DNA of 64,000 nt, from assembly GCA_026239495.1 (NCBI GenBank), contig CP110830.1, positions 1,054,001 to 1,118,000 of the forward strand, given 5' to 3'. Within the stretch, counting starts at the first letter, position 1. Every line of letters begins with the position of its first letter. The translations under genes and the position numbers were made by a program. The notes under the pieces were generated by a model. The model worked only from the letters and a program-made list of their open reading frames with translations, made no database searches and was not told the DNA's origin. Of this stretch, positions 1-8,358 are shown piece after piece. Source of the DNA: Spiroplasma phoeniceum. GTDB taxonomy: Bacteria > Bacillota_I > Bacilli_A > Mycoplasmatales > Mycoplasmataceae.

Positions 1-703
1 TAATAAATTATCACTAGAAAATCGGCTACTGATGACTTTATCGTATTGACGAGAATATCGGAATTATTTTCATCTTGCTAAAAGTTTTGATATTAGTGAA
101 TCTAGTTGTTATCGCAATATCAAGTGAATTGAAGATATTTTAGTTAAACACTCTGATTTTCAACAACTCGCTGGTAAAAAATCACTAATAAATGATTGTT
201 TTAATGATAAAACTATTATTATTTATGTTACCGAAACCCCAATCCAACGCCCAAAAAAAGACAAAAACAATCTTATTCTGGTAAAAAGAAAAAACACACC
301 ATTAAAACACAAGTAATTATCGAACAATAAACCAAAAAAATTATTGCAACAATTTTTTCGATTGGGAAAAACATGATTGTGCTTTATTTAAAGAATCAAA
401 AATCTCAATTTTAAAAAATACCAAATTAATAGTTGATAGTGGTTGTCAAGGAATTCAAAAAATTCACAATAATGTTCTAATACCTACAAAAAAACAAAGA
501 AAAACCCTTTAAATAAAGTACAAAAACAACTTAATAGAATAGTTTCAAAAATGAGAATTATTATTGAAAATATTTTTGCTATTCTTAAAAAATTTAAAAT
601 TATTACAGAAAAATATCGTAATCGAAGAAAACGATTTAGTTTAAGATTTAATTTAATTGCTTCAATTTATAATTTGCAGTTAGCATAGAAGATTTATTTA
701 AAA
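1..703 (+). mobile_element. IS5-family type B copy, left end outside window, right end lost
   Basis: Most of a type B IS5-like transposase gene on the plus strand, entering from the left edge and reaching the usual TAG stop at 686-688. The catalytic region is recognisable but broken by point mutations, for example a TAA in place of the Glu codon in the EQETKK stretch. Homology to other copies ends near 703, before the right inverted repeat, so this is a dead remnant. It is followed by a terminator hairpin and plectrovirus sequence. Confidence 0.85.
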
Positions 704-730
704 TGTAGAATAAAGGATGAAGTAGGAAAA

Positions 731-758
731 AACAACTCTTATTAAGGGTTGTTTTTTA
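731..758 (+). terminator. Rho-independent terminator
   Basis: A 10-bp stem (AACAACTCTT with AAGGGTTGTT, one G-T pair) around a 3-base loop, followed by a T-rich tract. The same motif, preceded by a GATGAAG-like sequence, recurs at 4878-4925, 12191-12249 and, inverted, near 41650-41705. Confidence 0.7.
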
Positions 759-796
759 TTTGAAATAAAACACCCCCAAAAAAGGAGGTAATTATA

Positions 797-1022
797 ATTA
801 AACAACAAAAAATATGTGATGTTAATGATTGTTATAAAGTAATAACATTAATTACCGAAAAATTTTTATCAAATAAAGTTTTATGAACTTGTGAAAAACA
901 CAAATATTTATTGAATAAAGTAAAAGGTAAAAAAAGCAATTTTATCAGAAACTGGAAAATTCAAAAATTATCTTTGATTTAGAAACTGGTTTTTTAAAAC
1001 TTTGATTTTATAAAACAACTTA
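797..1022 (+). pseudogene. plectrovirus small ORF, ATT start, frameshifted
   Basis: Homologue of the intact 77-codon ORF at 12495-12728. It begins I-K-Q-Q-K-I-C-D at an ATT codon placed 7 bases after a perfect AAAGGAGG ribosome-binding site (781-788); no ATG, GTG or TTG is available in frame nearby. A frameshift after about residue 46 leads to a TAG at 980-982, while similarity in another frame continues to about 1022. Function is unknown. It retains paired cysteines also seen in the intact copy. Confidence 0.55.
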
Positions 1023-1542
1023 ATGCATAGTGGGACAGTTATTTTAAATAAATAAGTGCTTCTATAAGAACATGAGTATTAACTCATTACCACAGCCGTC
1101 CGAGGTAAGTACTGAAATAGTGTATGAGGAAAAATGTAAATCGGCGTTGGTTGTAAGAACAACTAAACGATAGTCGTTATAAGTCCAAGGTTAATATCAA
1201 ACTACAATAAACATATAGATAAAGACTTTATAAATAAATTTGCGATTAGCATTAGGCTCTTCAAGGTACAAGTGAATTTATTTTAAAAACTGAACGCTTT
1301 TACCTTAAATGGTGCGGATGAAGAGGTAAATATATACGGCGTAACAAATTTACAAACAACTACAAAATGTAGAACATTGTAGTACTTTGTAGTTAATTGT
1401 AAATGTTAGCACCGCCACCGCGCACCCCTAGTGAAGCGTATGGCGTAGTAAATAAATAGATAAATATTTATATAACTAATTCTCGCTTTGGCACTTTCAC
1501 TTGGGAGTGAGTGCCAGCGAGTTAAAACTAGGAGGAATTATA
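1023..1542. other. plectrovirus intergenic region, copy 1
   Basis: About 520 bases without a credible gene, similar along its length to 12729-13225. Shared landmarks include a conserved block at about 1255-1290 (AGGCTCTTCAAGG followed by AAGTGAATTTATTTT), a GC-richer patch at 1415-1445, and the strong hairpin at 1482-1521. In filamentous phages such regions usually carry replication origins and packaging signals. Assigning that role here is inference from position and structure. Confidence 0.5.
1482..1521. promoter_or_regulatory. strong hairpin in plectrovirus intergenic region
   Basis: The arms CTCGCT-GGCACT-CACT and AGTG-AGTGCC-AGCGAG give 16 base pairs, interrupted by unpaired TT pairs, around a TGGG loop. 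It is much more GC-rich than its surroundings and lies just before a ribosome-binding site (TAGGAGG) and the ATG at 1543. An equivalent hairpin is at 13177-13219. Candidate single-strand origin or packaging signal; a terminator is less likely because no T tract follows. Confidence 0.6.
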
Positions 1543-1828
1543 ATGGCAGAATATAAAAGTTTGTATATTAATAAAACTTGAAACGAAATAATAACATCAT
1601 TTGATTGAATAGATTGTAAACCTATTAATTGTCGTATTTCACATCATAAAAAGCATTAATGATTTGCAATGTTTAGAATGAGCCCAAATGTACTTAAATT
1701 TATTTAAAGATAAATGAGATGTTATTGTTTCTTATATGCAACATTACAAAATTAACGATATTTTAGATTTAGCTTCCGATGGTTGAAAAATATTACAAAT
1801 TGACCAAAAAATCAAAGGAATATTTTAG
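1543..1828 (+). pseudogene. plectrovirus gene, frameshifted and shortened copy
   Basis: Starts MAEYKSLYINKTWNE after a TAGGAGG ribosome-binding site and closely matches the gene at 5597. An extra base at about residue 38 (AAGCATTAATG versus AATCATTATG in the other copy) puts a TAA in frame. Similarity then continues in the next frame to a TAG at 1826-1828. The region that in the other copy encodes the RNase H/RuvC-like segment is missing, so this copy is both frameshifted and internally deleted. Confidence 0.6.
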
Positions 1829-1837
1829 GGGGTTTAT

Positions 1838-1900
1838 ATGAAAAGGTTAAATAAAATTTGTCTTAAACAAAGATATTGAGGATATTGCTCAAAATGCAAT
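1838..1900 (+). pseudogene. 5' fragment of a small plectrovirus gene
   Basis: ATG at 1838 after a GGGGG-rich ribosome-binding site. Encodes MKRLNKICLKQRYWGYCSKCN before the IS5-like element at 1901 cuts it off. The fragment ends with two nearby cysteines (CSKC), which could belong to a small zinc-binding protein. Too little remains to name it. Confidence 0.35.
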
Positions 1901-2973
1901 AGACTTCTTGCGTAACCTATTAAAAAATTGCAAATATTTGTAAAAAGACACTAATAGAAAAACATAATTTTAATTAATTATGTTTTTTATTTAAAAATTT
2001 AATATTTTGCCACAACAAAAAATGAATTTATTATTTAAATTCTTTAATTTTAAATAAATCTTCTATGCTAACTGCAAATTATAAATTGAAGCAATTAAAT
2101 TAAATCTTAAACTAAATCGTTTTCTTCGATTACGATATTTTTCTGTAATAATTTTAAATTTTTTAAGAATAGCAAAAATATTTTCAATAATAATTCTCAA
2201 TTTTGAAACTATTCTATTACGTTGTTTTTGTACTTTATTTAAAGGTTTTTTCTTTGTTTTTTTTGTAGGTATTAGAACATTATTGTGAATTTTTTGAATT
2301 CCTTGATAACCACTATCAACTATTAATTTGGTATTTTTTAAAATTGATATTTTTGATTCTTTAAATAAAGCATAATCATGTTTTTTTTCAAGCGAAAAAC
2401 TTGTTGCAATAATTTTTTTGGTTTCTTGTTCGATAATTACTTGTGTTTTAATGGTGTGTTTTTTTTACCAGAATAAGATTGTTTTTGTCTTTTTTTGGGC
2501 GTTGGATTGGGGTTTCGGTAGCATCAATAATAATAGTTTTATCATTAAAATAATCATTTGTTAGTGATTTTTTACCAGCGAGTTGTTTAAAATCAGAGTT
2601 TTTAATTAAAATATCTTCAATTCACTTGATATTGCGATAACAACTAGATTCACTAATATCAAAACTTTTAGCAAGATGAAAATAAGTCCGATATTCTCTT
2701 CAATACGATAAAGTCATCAGTAGCCGATTTTATAGTGATAATTTATTATTTTTTCCACCTTTTTTAAATTTTTCTATTTAAGCTACTTGTAAAATATTTA
2801 ACATTTTATTAAAAGTAGCTTTTTTTTGCTCGGGTTAATCGCAATAATTCTTTATCATTAATAAAATTAAATTTATCAAATTTCATAATTTTAATCTCCT
2901 ATAATTTCTATTTTAATTTAAAAATATTTTATAGAAATTTTAAAATAATTAGATTAGGTTATGCAAGAAGTCT
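1901..2973 (-). mobile_element. IS5-family type B copy, complete ends, TSD AAT
   Basis: Full-length element with ends AGACTTCTTGCG (left) and GCAAGAAGTCT (right) and AAT repeated on both sides (1898-1900 and 2974-2976). The minus-strand transposase carries lesions, including a TTTAAAT-type stop replacing the Glu codon of the EIEKFKK stretch and an indel near the GAKKAT stretch, so it is not expected to be active. It truncates the plectrovirus gene at 1838. Confidence 0.9.
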
Positions 2974-3119
2974 AATATTTAATTTAAATTAGCAATAGAT
3001 TTTAAATTTATCATACTAGTTAAAAATAAAATTATTGCTTTATATAAAATAATAATAAATAAAAAACAACTTATAAAAAGTTGATTTATTGTTTTTATTT
3101 TTTTAAAAAATAAGCAAAC

Positions 3120-4454
3120 TTAAATTCGATTAAAAATCAAATTAGATTTATCAAATTTTTGTTTTTTTTGTTTTCATTTTTTATTACCTTGGGTATTAAA
3201 TTTATTTTTTGCACTAGATTGGTTCTTTTTATTATCTAAATATGAATACGCATATTTAAAACTATTATTTTTTTGATTAAAAGTTCCTTTTTTATTACTA
3301 TAACTAATGTTTTTTGTTCCTTGTGGTTTTTGTTTTAAATCATATGTTGTAATATCTAATAACTCAATTTTTTTCTTTTGATATGTACCCAAATGTTGAA
3401 TTTCTCTTAAATCATTACGATTTGAAACAATTGATATTGCTACACCAGTAGCGCCAGCGCGTGCTGTTCTTCCAATCCGATGAATATAACTTTCTCGTTC
3501 TATTGGAATATCGTAATTAATAACATAATCAATATTATCAATATCAATTCCTCGTGCTGCAACATCAGTGGCAACCATAACTTGTACTTTACCATCCCGA
3601 AATAAACGCATTGCCCGTCCTCGTTCATAGCGACTTTTATCACCATTAATGACACAACAAGGAATACCATTATTTGTTAACATTTCAGCAATTTTATTAG
3701 TAAAAACTTTTGTATTTGAAAAAATGATACTTAGTTTTGGTTGCAAATGTTTATATAATGCTATTAAAACGTCTTCCTTATGATAAGACAATGCATTTAC
3801 ATATTGCTGTCTAATATTATTTTGTTCAATAACATTTTTTGTAACAACAATTTCAACAGGATTATTTTGATAGTTATTAGCAATTTCTAATACTTGTTTT
3901 GACATTGTTGCTGAAAATAATAATGTTTGATATTGTTTAGGAGCATTTTGAAATACTTTATCAAGATCATTTTTAAATCCCATTTTTAACATTTCATCAG
4001 CTTCATCTAAAACAATTGTTTTAATTTTATCTAATCGTAATGTTTTACGATTAATATGATCAGCAATTCGTCCCGGAGTTCCCACAATAATATTACTTTT
4101 TTTTAAAGCATAAATTTGACGTTGGATATGTGAACCACCACAAATTAAGGTTGCATTTACACCTTCCAAATAAGTTGCTAATTTTCGAACCTGGTCAATT
4201 ATTTGGCTCGCTAATTCATGGGTTGGGCATAAAATAATCGCTTGTGGTTGTTTTAAGTTCGTATTTAATTTTTGCAAAATTGGTAAAATAAAAGCTATAG
4301 TTTTACCAGTTCCCGTATGACTTTTACCAATAATATCTTGATTATTAAGAGCCACTGGGATAGCTTTTTGTTGGATTTCAGTTAGGTTAGTATAACCCAT
4401 TTTAACAATCATTCGCTGTAATGCTGGGTATAAATTTAATGTATTAAAATTCAT
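3120..4454 (-). CDS. DEAD-box ATP-dependent RNA helicase
   Basis: A 444-residue helicase of the CshA/DeaD type, expected to unwind RNA duplexes in ribosome assembly and mRNA turnover. Visible motifs: P-loop SHTGTGKT (residues 45-52), GG, TPGR, DEAD (150-153), SAT (about 180), and the C-terminal ARGIDI and HRIGRTARAG. Length is typical for the core plus a short basic tail. The last 18 or so residues lie beyond an in-frame TGA (Trp) at 3174-3176; the true stop is TAA at 3120-3122. The start ATG has an AAAGGAG site 8 bases upstream. It stands alone, with mobile DNA on both sides. The tail is rich in Asn, Lys and Gln, as expected for an RNA-binding extension. Confidence 0.95.
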
Positions 4455-4758
4455 TTAGTCTCCTTTAAAATTTAGTATAAATAGTTTAGTTGTTTTTTTA
4501 ACATTACAGCTGTTGAGTTTACATATTAATATTATTTTAGATAACAGAATAAATTAAAGTTTAACAACTTATTGATTATATCTTAAAAAATTAATAAAAT
4601 AAAGTATTTTTCCTAGAAATTAAAAGGAATTTTATTATAATTTTAGAATCACAAGCAAAATTAAAAGGAATGAATCTAGACTGCATAGACTGCGCCCCAA
4701 AAAGTAAGTAAAATTAAAAAAGAACTTTACTAAATTTTTAGAGGAGGTGCATTTTTAT

Positions 4759-4890
4759 ATGGCAAAAAAGGCCAAAAATTTAAAACATATAATACAGAAT
4801 TTAGAAAAAGTACAGTAAAACAAAATGAACAAACATCGCTTACTTATATTTCAAAAAAATATAAAGTAAATGGCGTCCTGTGCGATGAAC
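4759..4890 (+). pseudogene. remnant of an IS3-type orfA
   Basis: After a GAGGAGGTG ribosome-binding site an ATG begins MAKK. A one-base shift in the following A/G run then gives GQKFKTYNTEFRKSTVKQNE and later SLTYISKKYKV, the pattern of an N-terminal helix-turn-helix OrfA of IS3-like elements. The reading is lost after KVNG, where the repeated GATGAA-terminator module begins. It appears to be an internally deleted leftover of an element not otherwise present in the window. Confidence 0.45.
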
Positions 4891-4896
4891 CGGCAA

Positions 4897-4925
4897 AAAC
4901 AATTCTTGTGAGATTGTTTTTTTTT
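4897..4925 (+). terminator. Rho-independent terminator
   Basis: Stem AAACAAT/ATTGTTT with a 9-base loop followed by nine T residues. Part of the repeated module that also occurs at 731, 12214 and, inverted, near 41660. Confidence 0.6.
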
Positions 4926-4954
4926 ATTTTTATATTAAAAAACATAAATTTATT

Positions 4955-5093
4955 TGCATTATTCATCGGATAGTATCTTTAAATTTAGAATTTTTATCAT
5001 AAAAACAGATATTATTCTGTTTTCCCTACACAAAATAAACGATATTTTTATAAATTTCCTTTTAAATAAAGATATTATCCAACGAATAATGCA
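4955..5093. repeat. short inverted-repeat element (TGCATTATTC family), copy 1
   Basis: A 139-bp segment bounded by ~28-bp imperfect inverted repeats: TGCATTATTCATCGGATA at the left and the complement of TGCATTATTCGTTGGATA at the right. A second pair with almost the same ends but a different interior lies at 62587-62760. No protein signal lies inside. A minus-strand TTG-initiated ORF crosses it but is not credible. Confidence 0.6.
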
Positions 5094-5202
5094 GCCCGTA
5101 AAACTTAATATTTTTTGATGCTTAAAGATGGATAACCCATCTATGGCACGAAGTCTTAAAGAAAGTGTGAAAGCGACTGGATTTATTCTCCTATTTATTT
5201 CT

Positions 5203-5469
5203 TTAATTCTCGACAATATTAATCACTTGTGAAATGTCAGAGCGCGTGTTTTTTGCTTGTTTTCATAAAAAGAGTGATGTTAAACCAAAAAAAATATTGG
5301 ACACCAAAAAAACAAGAGGGATGGCACTCCAAAAGGTTATTTTCTTTATATAAAGTTGTCTAGGGATGTATGAAGCGTAATTAATAACTGGGTAAATTTG
5401 TTTTACTTCCGTAGGAGTATAAACTCTGTTTAAATATAGAATTTTAGTATTGCCATCACTCACCCACAA
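5203..5469 (-). CDS. small single-pass membrane protein, unknown
   Basis: An 88-residue ORF starting TTG (MWVSDGNTK...), running through one in-frame TGA (Trp) to TAA at 5203-5205. It has one clear membrane segment (roughly residues 46-68, rich in Ile, Leu, Val, Phe) preceded by basic residues and followed by the polar tail KQAKNTRSD. A frameshifted homologue lies on the plus strand at about 62220-62477, so the block is a repeated unit, possibly phage- or plasmid-derived. A TTG start is unusual. A short hairpin (CCAC...GTGG) covers the start region. Function unknown. Confidence 0.45.
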
Positions 5470-5596
5470 AGTGGGGTGGATGGCGAATTAAGCTAATTAA
5501 ATCAAAATACAAATATTCTTACTAAATATCAAAATATTAACCAACAAAGGGATTTTCTGTTTATTTAAAAAAATAAAAAGAAAGGAATAAAATATT

Positions 5597-6024
5597 ATGC
5601 AAAAATATAAAAGTAAATATATCAATAAAACTTGAAATGAAATAACAACATCATTTGATTTAGTTAATTGTAAGCCCGTTGATTGTCGTATTTCGCACCA
5701 TAAAAATCATTATGATTTACAACGTTTAGAATGAGCAAAGATGTATTTAAATTTATTTGAAGATAAATGAGATGTTATTAACTCATATATGCAACATTAC
5801 AAAATTAACGATATTTTAGATTTGGCTACAGATGGTTGAAAAATATTACAAATTGATAAAAAAAATAAAACAAATAAATTAAAATATATTATTGCAATTG
5901 ACCCTTCCGTAATTGGCCAAACTGGTATTATTATTTATAATGTTTTGCAAAATAAAATAATTAATAATATTACCTTTCATTCTAAAAATGAAGATGAAGC
6001 AATAAATAATATGTATTTAATATT
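5597..6024 (+). pseudogene. plectrovirus gene with RuvC/RNase H-like segment, cut by IS5-like element
   Basis: ATG at 5597 after an AAAGGAAT site. The first 142 codons read through in the mycoplasma code (several TGA=Trp) and match the broken copy at 1543. After about residue 95 the sequence YIIAIDPSVIGQTGIIIYN resembles the first beta strand and acidic residue of RNase H-fold resolvases (D followed by P and TG). That is a motif-level inference. The IS element at 6025 removes the rest; reading continues into it to a TAA at 6074. No function can be claimed for the fragment. Confidence 0.55.
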
Positions 6025-7094
6025 AGACTTCTTTCGATACCTGGTTTTATTATTAAAATATTATTATAAAATATAATTTATGAGGATATTAAATTATGAA
6101 ATTTGATGAATTTAAAAATATTAATGATAAAGAATGATTAAGATTAACAGGAATAAAACAAGATATTTTTAATAAAATGTTAAATATTTTACAAGTAGCT
6201 GAAATAGAAAAATTTAAAAAAGGCGGCAAAGCTAATAAATTATCACTAGAAAATCGATTATTGATGACTTTATCGTATTGACGAGAATATCGAACTTATT
6301 TTCATCTTGAAAAAAATTTCGGAATTAGTGAAGCTAATTGTTATCGCAATATCAAGTGAATTGAAGATATTTTAATTAAACACCCTGATTTTCAGCAAGT
6401 TGCTGGTAAAAAAGCACTAATAAATGATTATTTTAATGATAAAACTATTATTATTGATGCTACCGAAACCCCAATCCAACGCCCAAAAAAAGACAAAAAC
6501 AATCTTATTCTGGTAAAAAGAAAAAACACACTATTAAAACACAAGTAATTATCGAACAAGAAACCAAAAAAATTATTGCAACAATTTTTTCACTTGGAAA
6601 AAAACATGATTATGCTTTATTTAAAGAATCAAAAATATCAATTTTAAAAAATACCAAATTAATAGTTGATAGTGGTTATCAAGGAATACAAAAAATTCAC
6701 AATAATGTTATAATGCCCACAAAGAAAACTAAGAAAAAACATTTAAATAAAGAACAAAAACAACATAATAGACTAGTTTCAAAAATAAGAATTATTATTG
6801 AAAATATTTTTGCTATTCTTAAAAAATTTAAAATTATTACAGAAAAATATCGTAATCGAAGAAAACGATTTAGTTTAAGATTTAATTTAATTGCTTCAAT
6901 TTATAATTTACAATTATTATAGTTATCATAAAAGATTTATTTAAAATTAACAAATTTGAATAATAAAATAATTTTTCGTTGTGGCAAAATATTAAATTTT
7001 TAAATAAAAGACATAATTAATTAAAATTATAATTTTATATTAACCCCTTTTTACAAATATTTGAAATTATTTTAATGGGTTATGCAAGAAGTCT
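6025..7094 (+). mobile_element. IS5-family type A copy, complete, TSD ATT
   Basis: A 1070-bp element with ends AGACTTCTTTCGATACC and GCAAGAAGTCT and ATT on each side (6022-6024, 7095-7097). Left flank is a plectrovirus gene, right flank the chromosomal rimI fragment, so the element sits on a phage/chromosome junction. Its transposase shows no stop or indel beyond the expected frameshift and it may be functional. Confidence 0.92.
6096..6922 (+). CDS. IS5-family transposase (type A), two frames joined by -1 frameshift
   Basis: The first frame starts MKFDEFKNINDKEW at 6096 and would end at a TAA soon after the slippery run; the second frame carries the rest to TAG at 6920-6922. They overlap at CCAAAAAAAG (A7 at 6485-6491), where a -1 slip on A AAA AAA joins them into about 275 residues. 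The DDE catalytic residues are visible: D in IIIDATETP, D in LIVDSGYQG, and the R(3)E(6)K signature of IS4/IS5 enzymes in RIIIENIFAILK. It is DNA cut-and-paste machinery acting on the AGACTTCTTGC ends. All in-frame TGA codons are Trp. This is one of three copies in the window with no visible disabling lesion. Confidence 0.88.
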
Positions 7095-7208
7095 ATTAAT
7101 CATTTGAATTAAATTACGATATTTATAATAATTATGTGGATAATTTTCTTGTTCTAATAAAAATAATAATAAAACATCACTATTATTAACTGGTTTTAAA
7201 ATAACCAT
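7095..7208 (-). pseudogene. rimI: rimI-like acetyltransferase, N-terminal fragment
   Basis: ATG at 7208 follows directly on the tsaB stop codon. It encodes MVILKPVNNSDVLLLFLLEQ... for about 37 residues before the IS5-like element. The start resembles the N-terminal strand and helix of GNAT acetyltransferases (ribosomal protein alanine acetyltransferase), and a rimI next to tsaB is a common bacterial arrangement. The acetyl-CoA-binding part is gone. Identification rests on position plus the short N-terminal pattern. Confidence 0.6.
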
Positions 7209-7781
7209 TTAACTTCAATCCTTTTTTAAATACTGTGGCTCTAAAGCAAAAATATCTTCAACTAATGTAAAATGCTTTTTTAGAACAAGATAATTTTGAA
7301 CAAAATCAATTTCTTGTAAATCATAACGAAACTCATAAACTGGAAATTGCTTTGTAATTTCAATACAAGTTTCATAATCAATAACTTGCCTTGGGATCAC
7401 CTCTACAACATTACTAATTACCGCAAAATACCGTTTTCCACTCCGCGCATCAAGCGTTGAAACAACATTATCTAGCCCAGCCTGATAAAGTAATGTATTA
7501 ATTGTATAAACATTAATCGCTGGATTAATTACTTTTACTGTTTTTACAATCGTCATTGGAATACGAACACCGGTATAACTACCTGGACCAGTTGTTAAAT
7601 AAAAATTATTAATGTCTTTTAATTTTAGTTGATGTTGACCTAATAACTGGGTAATTGTTGGTAATGTTGCTTCAGTATGACGACGAGCATGGTTTTGGTG
7701 AACTTGACCAATGATTTTTTGTTCTTTTTCTAAAATTAAAATTAAAAAATCAGTACTAGTATCAATAAATAGATTTAACAT
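7209..7781 (-). CDS. tsaB: tRNA threonylcarbamoyladenosine (t6A) protein TsaB
   Basis: A 190-residue TsaB (YeaZ), the partner that activates TsaD in making t6A37 of ANN-decoding tRNAs in the cytoplasm. Seen: the N-terminal DTST motif (residues 7-10), GPGSYTGVRI (about 65-74) and ARSGKRYF, all characteristic of the ASKHA-fold family. The last two residues lie past a TGA (Trp); stop is TAA at 7209-7211. It starts two bases after the tsaE stop and is followed immediately by the rimI fragment, so tsaE-tsaB-rimI was one operon. Length is slightly below the usual 210-230. Confidence 0.93.
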
Positions 7782-7782
7782 C

Positions 7783-8247
7783 TTATCCCTCTTTTCCTAA
7801 TGCGCTTTGTAAATGTTTGTTGTTGGTTTTAATGGTAAAAATTCGTTCATCCTCATTAATTATCTTAATGGTAATTTTAATTACCTCGTACTTTAAGCTT
7901 AACTGGTTACTAATTCCCGCTGGTCATTCAATAATATTAATGCTATCAGAAAAATTTTCAAAATACATTTCTCACTCTTCTTCTTGTTCTAAACCTAACA
8001 ATCGATAGCAATCCATATGATTAATAATAACATGCTGATTTGTCCTATACTGTTGCATAATTAAAAACGTTGGTGAAGTAACGGGAGTAGTTACCCCTAA
8101 CCCTTTTAATAAATATTTTGTAAAAGTTGTTTTCCCAGCGGCTAGCGGTCCATCTAATAATAAGCATAAATTAGGATGTAAAAATGGAGCAATTTTTTCA
8201 GTTAAAAGTTTTGTTGCTATCTCATTTTTAACAATTATTTTCATCAA
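7783..8247 (-). CDS. tsaE: tRNA t6A biosynthesis ATPase TsaE
   Basis: A 154-residue P-loop ATPase that works with TsaB and TsaD in the t6A cycle. Walker A is GPLAAGKTTFTKYL (about residues 33-46); TSPTF and the INHMDCYRL segment are family hallmarks (MDCYRL corresponds to the usual DxYR). Reading continues through two TGA (Trp) codons after residue 91 to TAA at 7783-7785; without recoding it would look truncated. ATG-ATG start, with an AAGAGAG site upstream. First gene of the tsaE-tsaB-rimI operon. Confidence 0.94.
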
Positions 8248-8288
8248 TATCCCACTCTCTTTTACTAATTATATCTAGGAATTAATTA

Positions 8289-8316
8289 TTGTGCTAGACT
8301 TTTAAAAAAATATGTA
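8289..8316 (+). promoter_or_regulatory. candidate sigma-70-type promoter
   Basis: TTGTGC (8289-8294) and TATGTA (8311-8316) are separated by 16 bases, about 40 bases upstream of the flavoprotein start at 8359, in the 110-bp divergent gap with tsaE. AT-rich background makes chance matches common. Confidence 0.35.
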
Positions 8317-8358
8317 ATAATTAAAGTGCAGAAAAATTAGAAAGATTTTTATAAATAA

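Noticed and set aside
1023-1542. Possible structured non-coding RNA or riboswitch upstream of 1543
   Set aside because: Homology to the second copy covers phage intergenic DNA with no metabolic gene downstream; a phage origin or packaging role is more plausible.
4959-5216. Minus-strand 85-codon ORF with TTG start
   Set aside because: It runs across the inverted-repeat element and the conserved stem-loop, overlaps the end of the neighbouring ORF and has no conserved protein in the second copy of the block.
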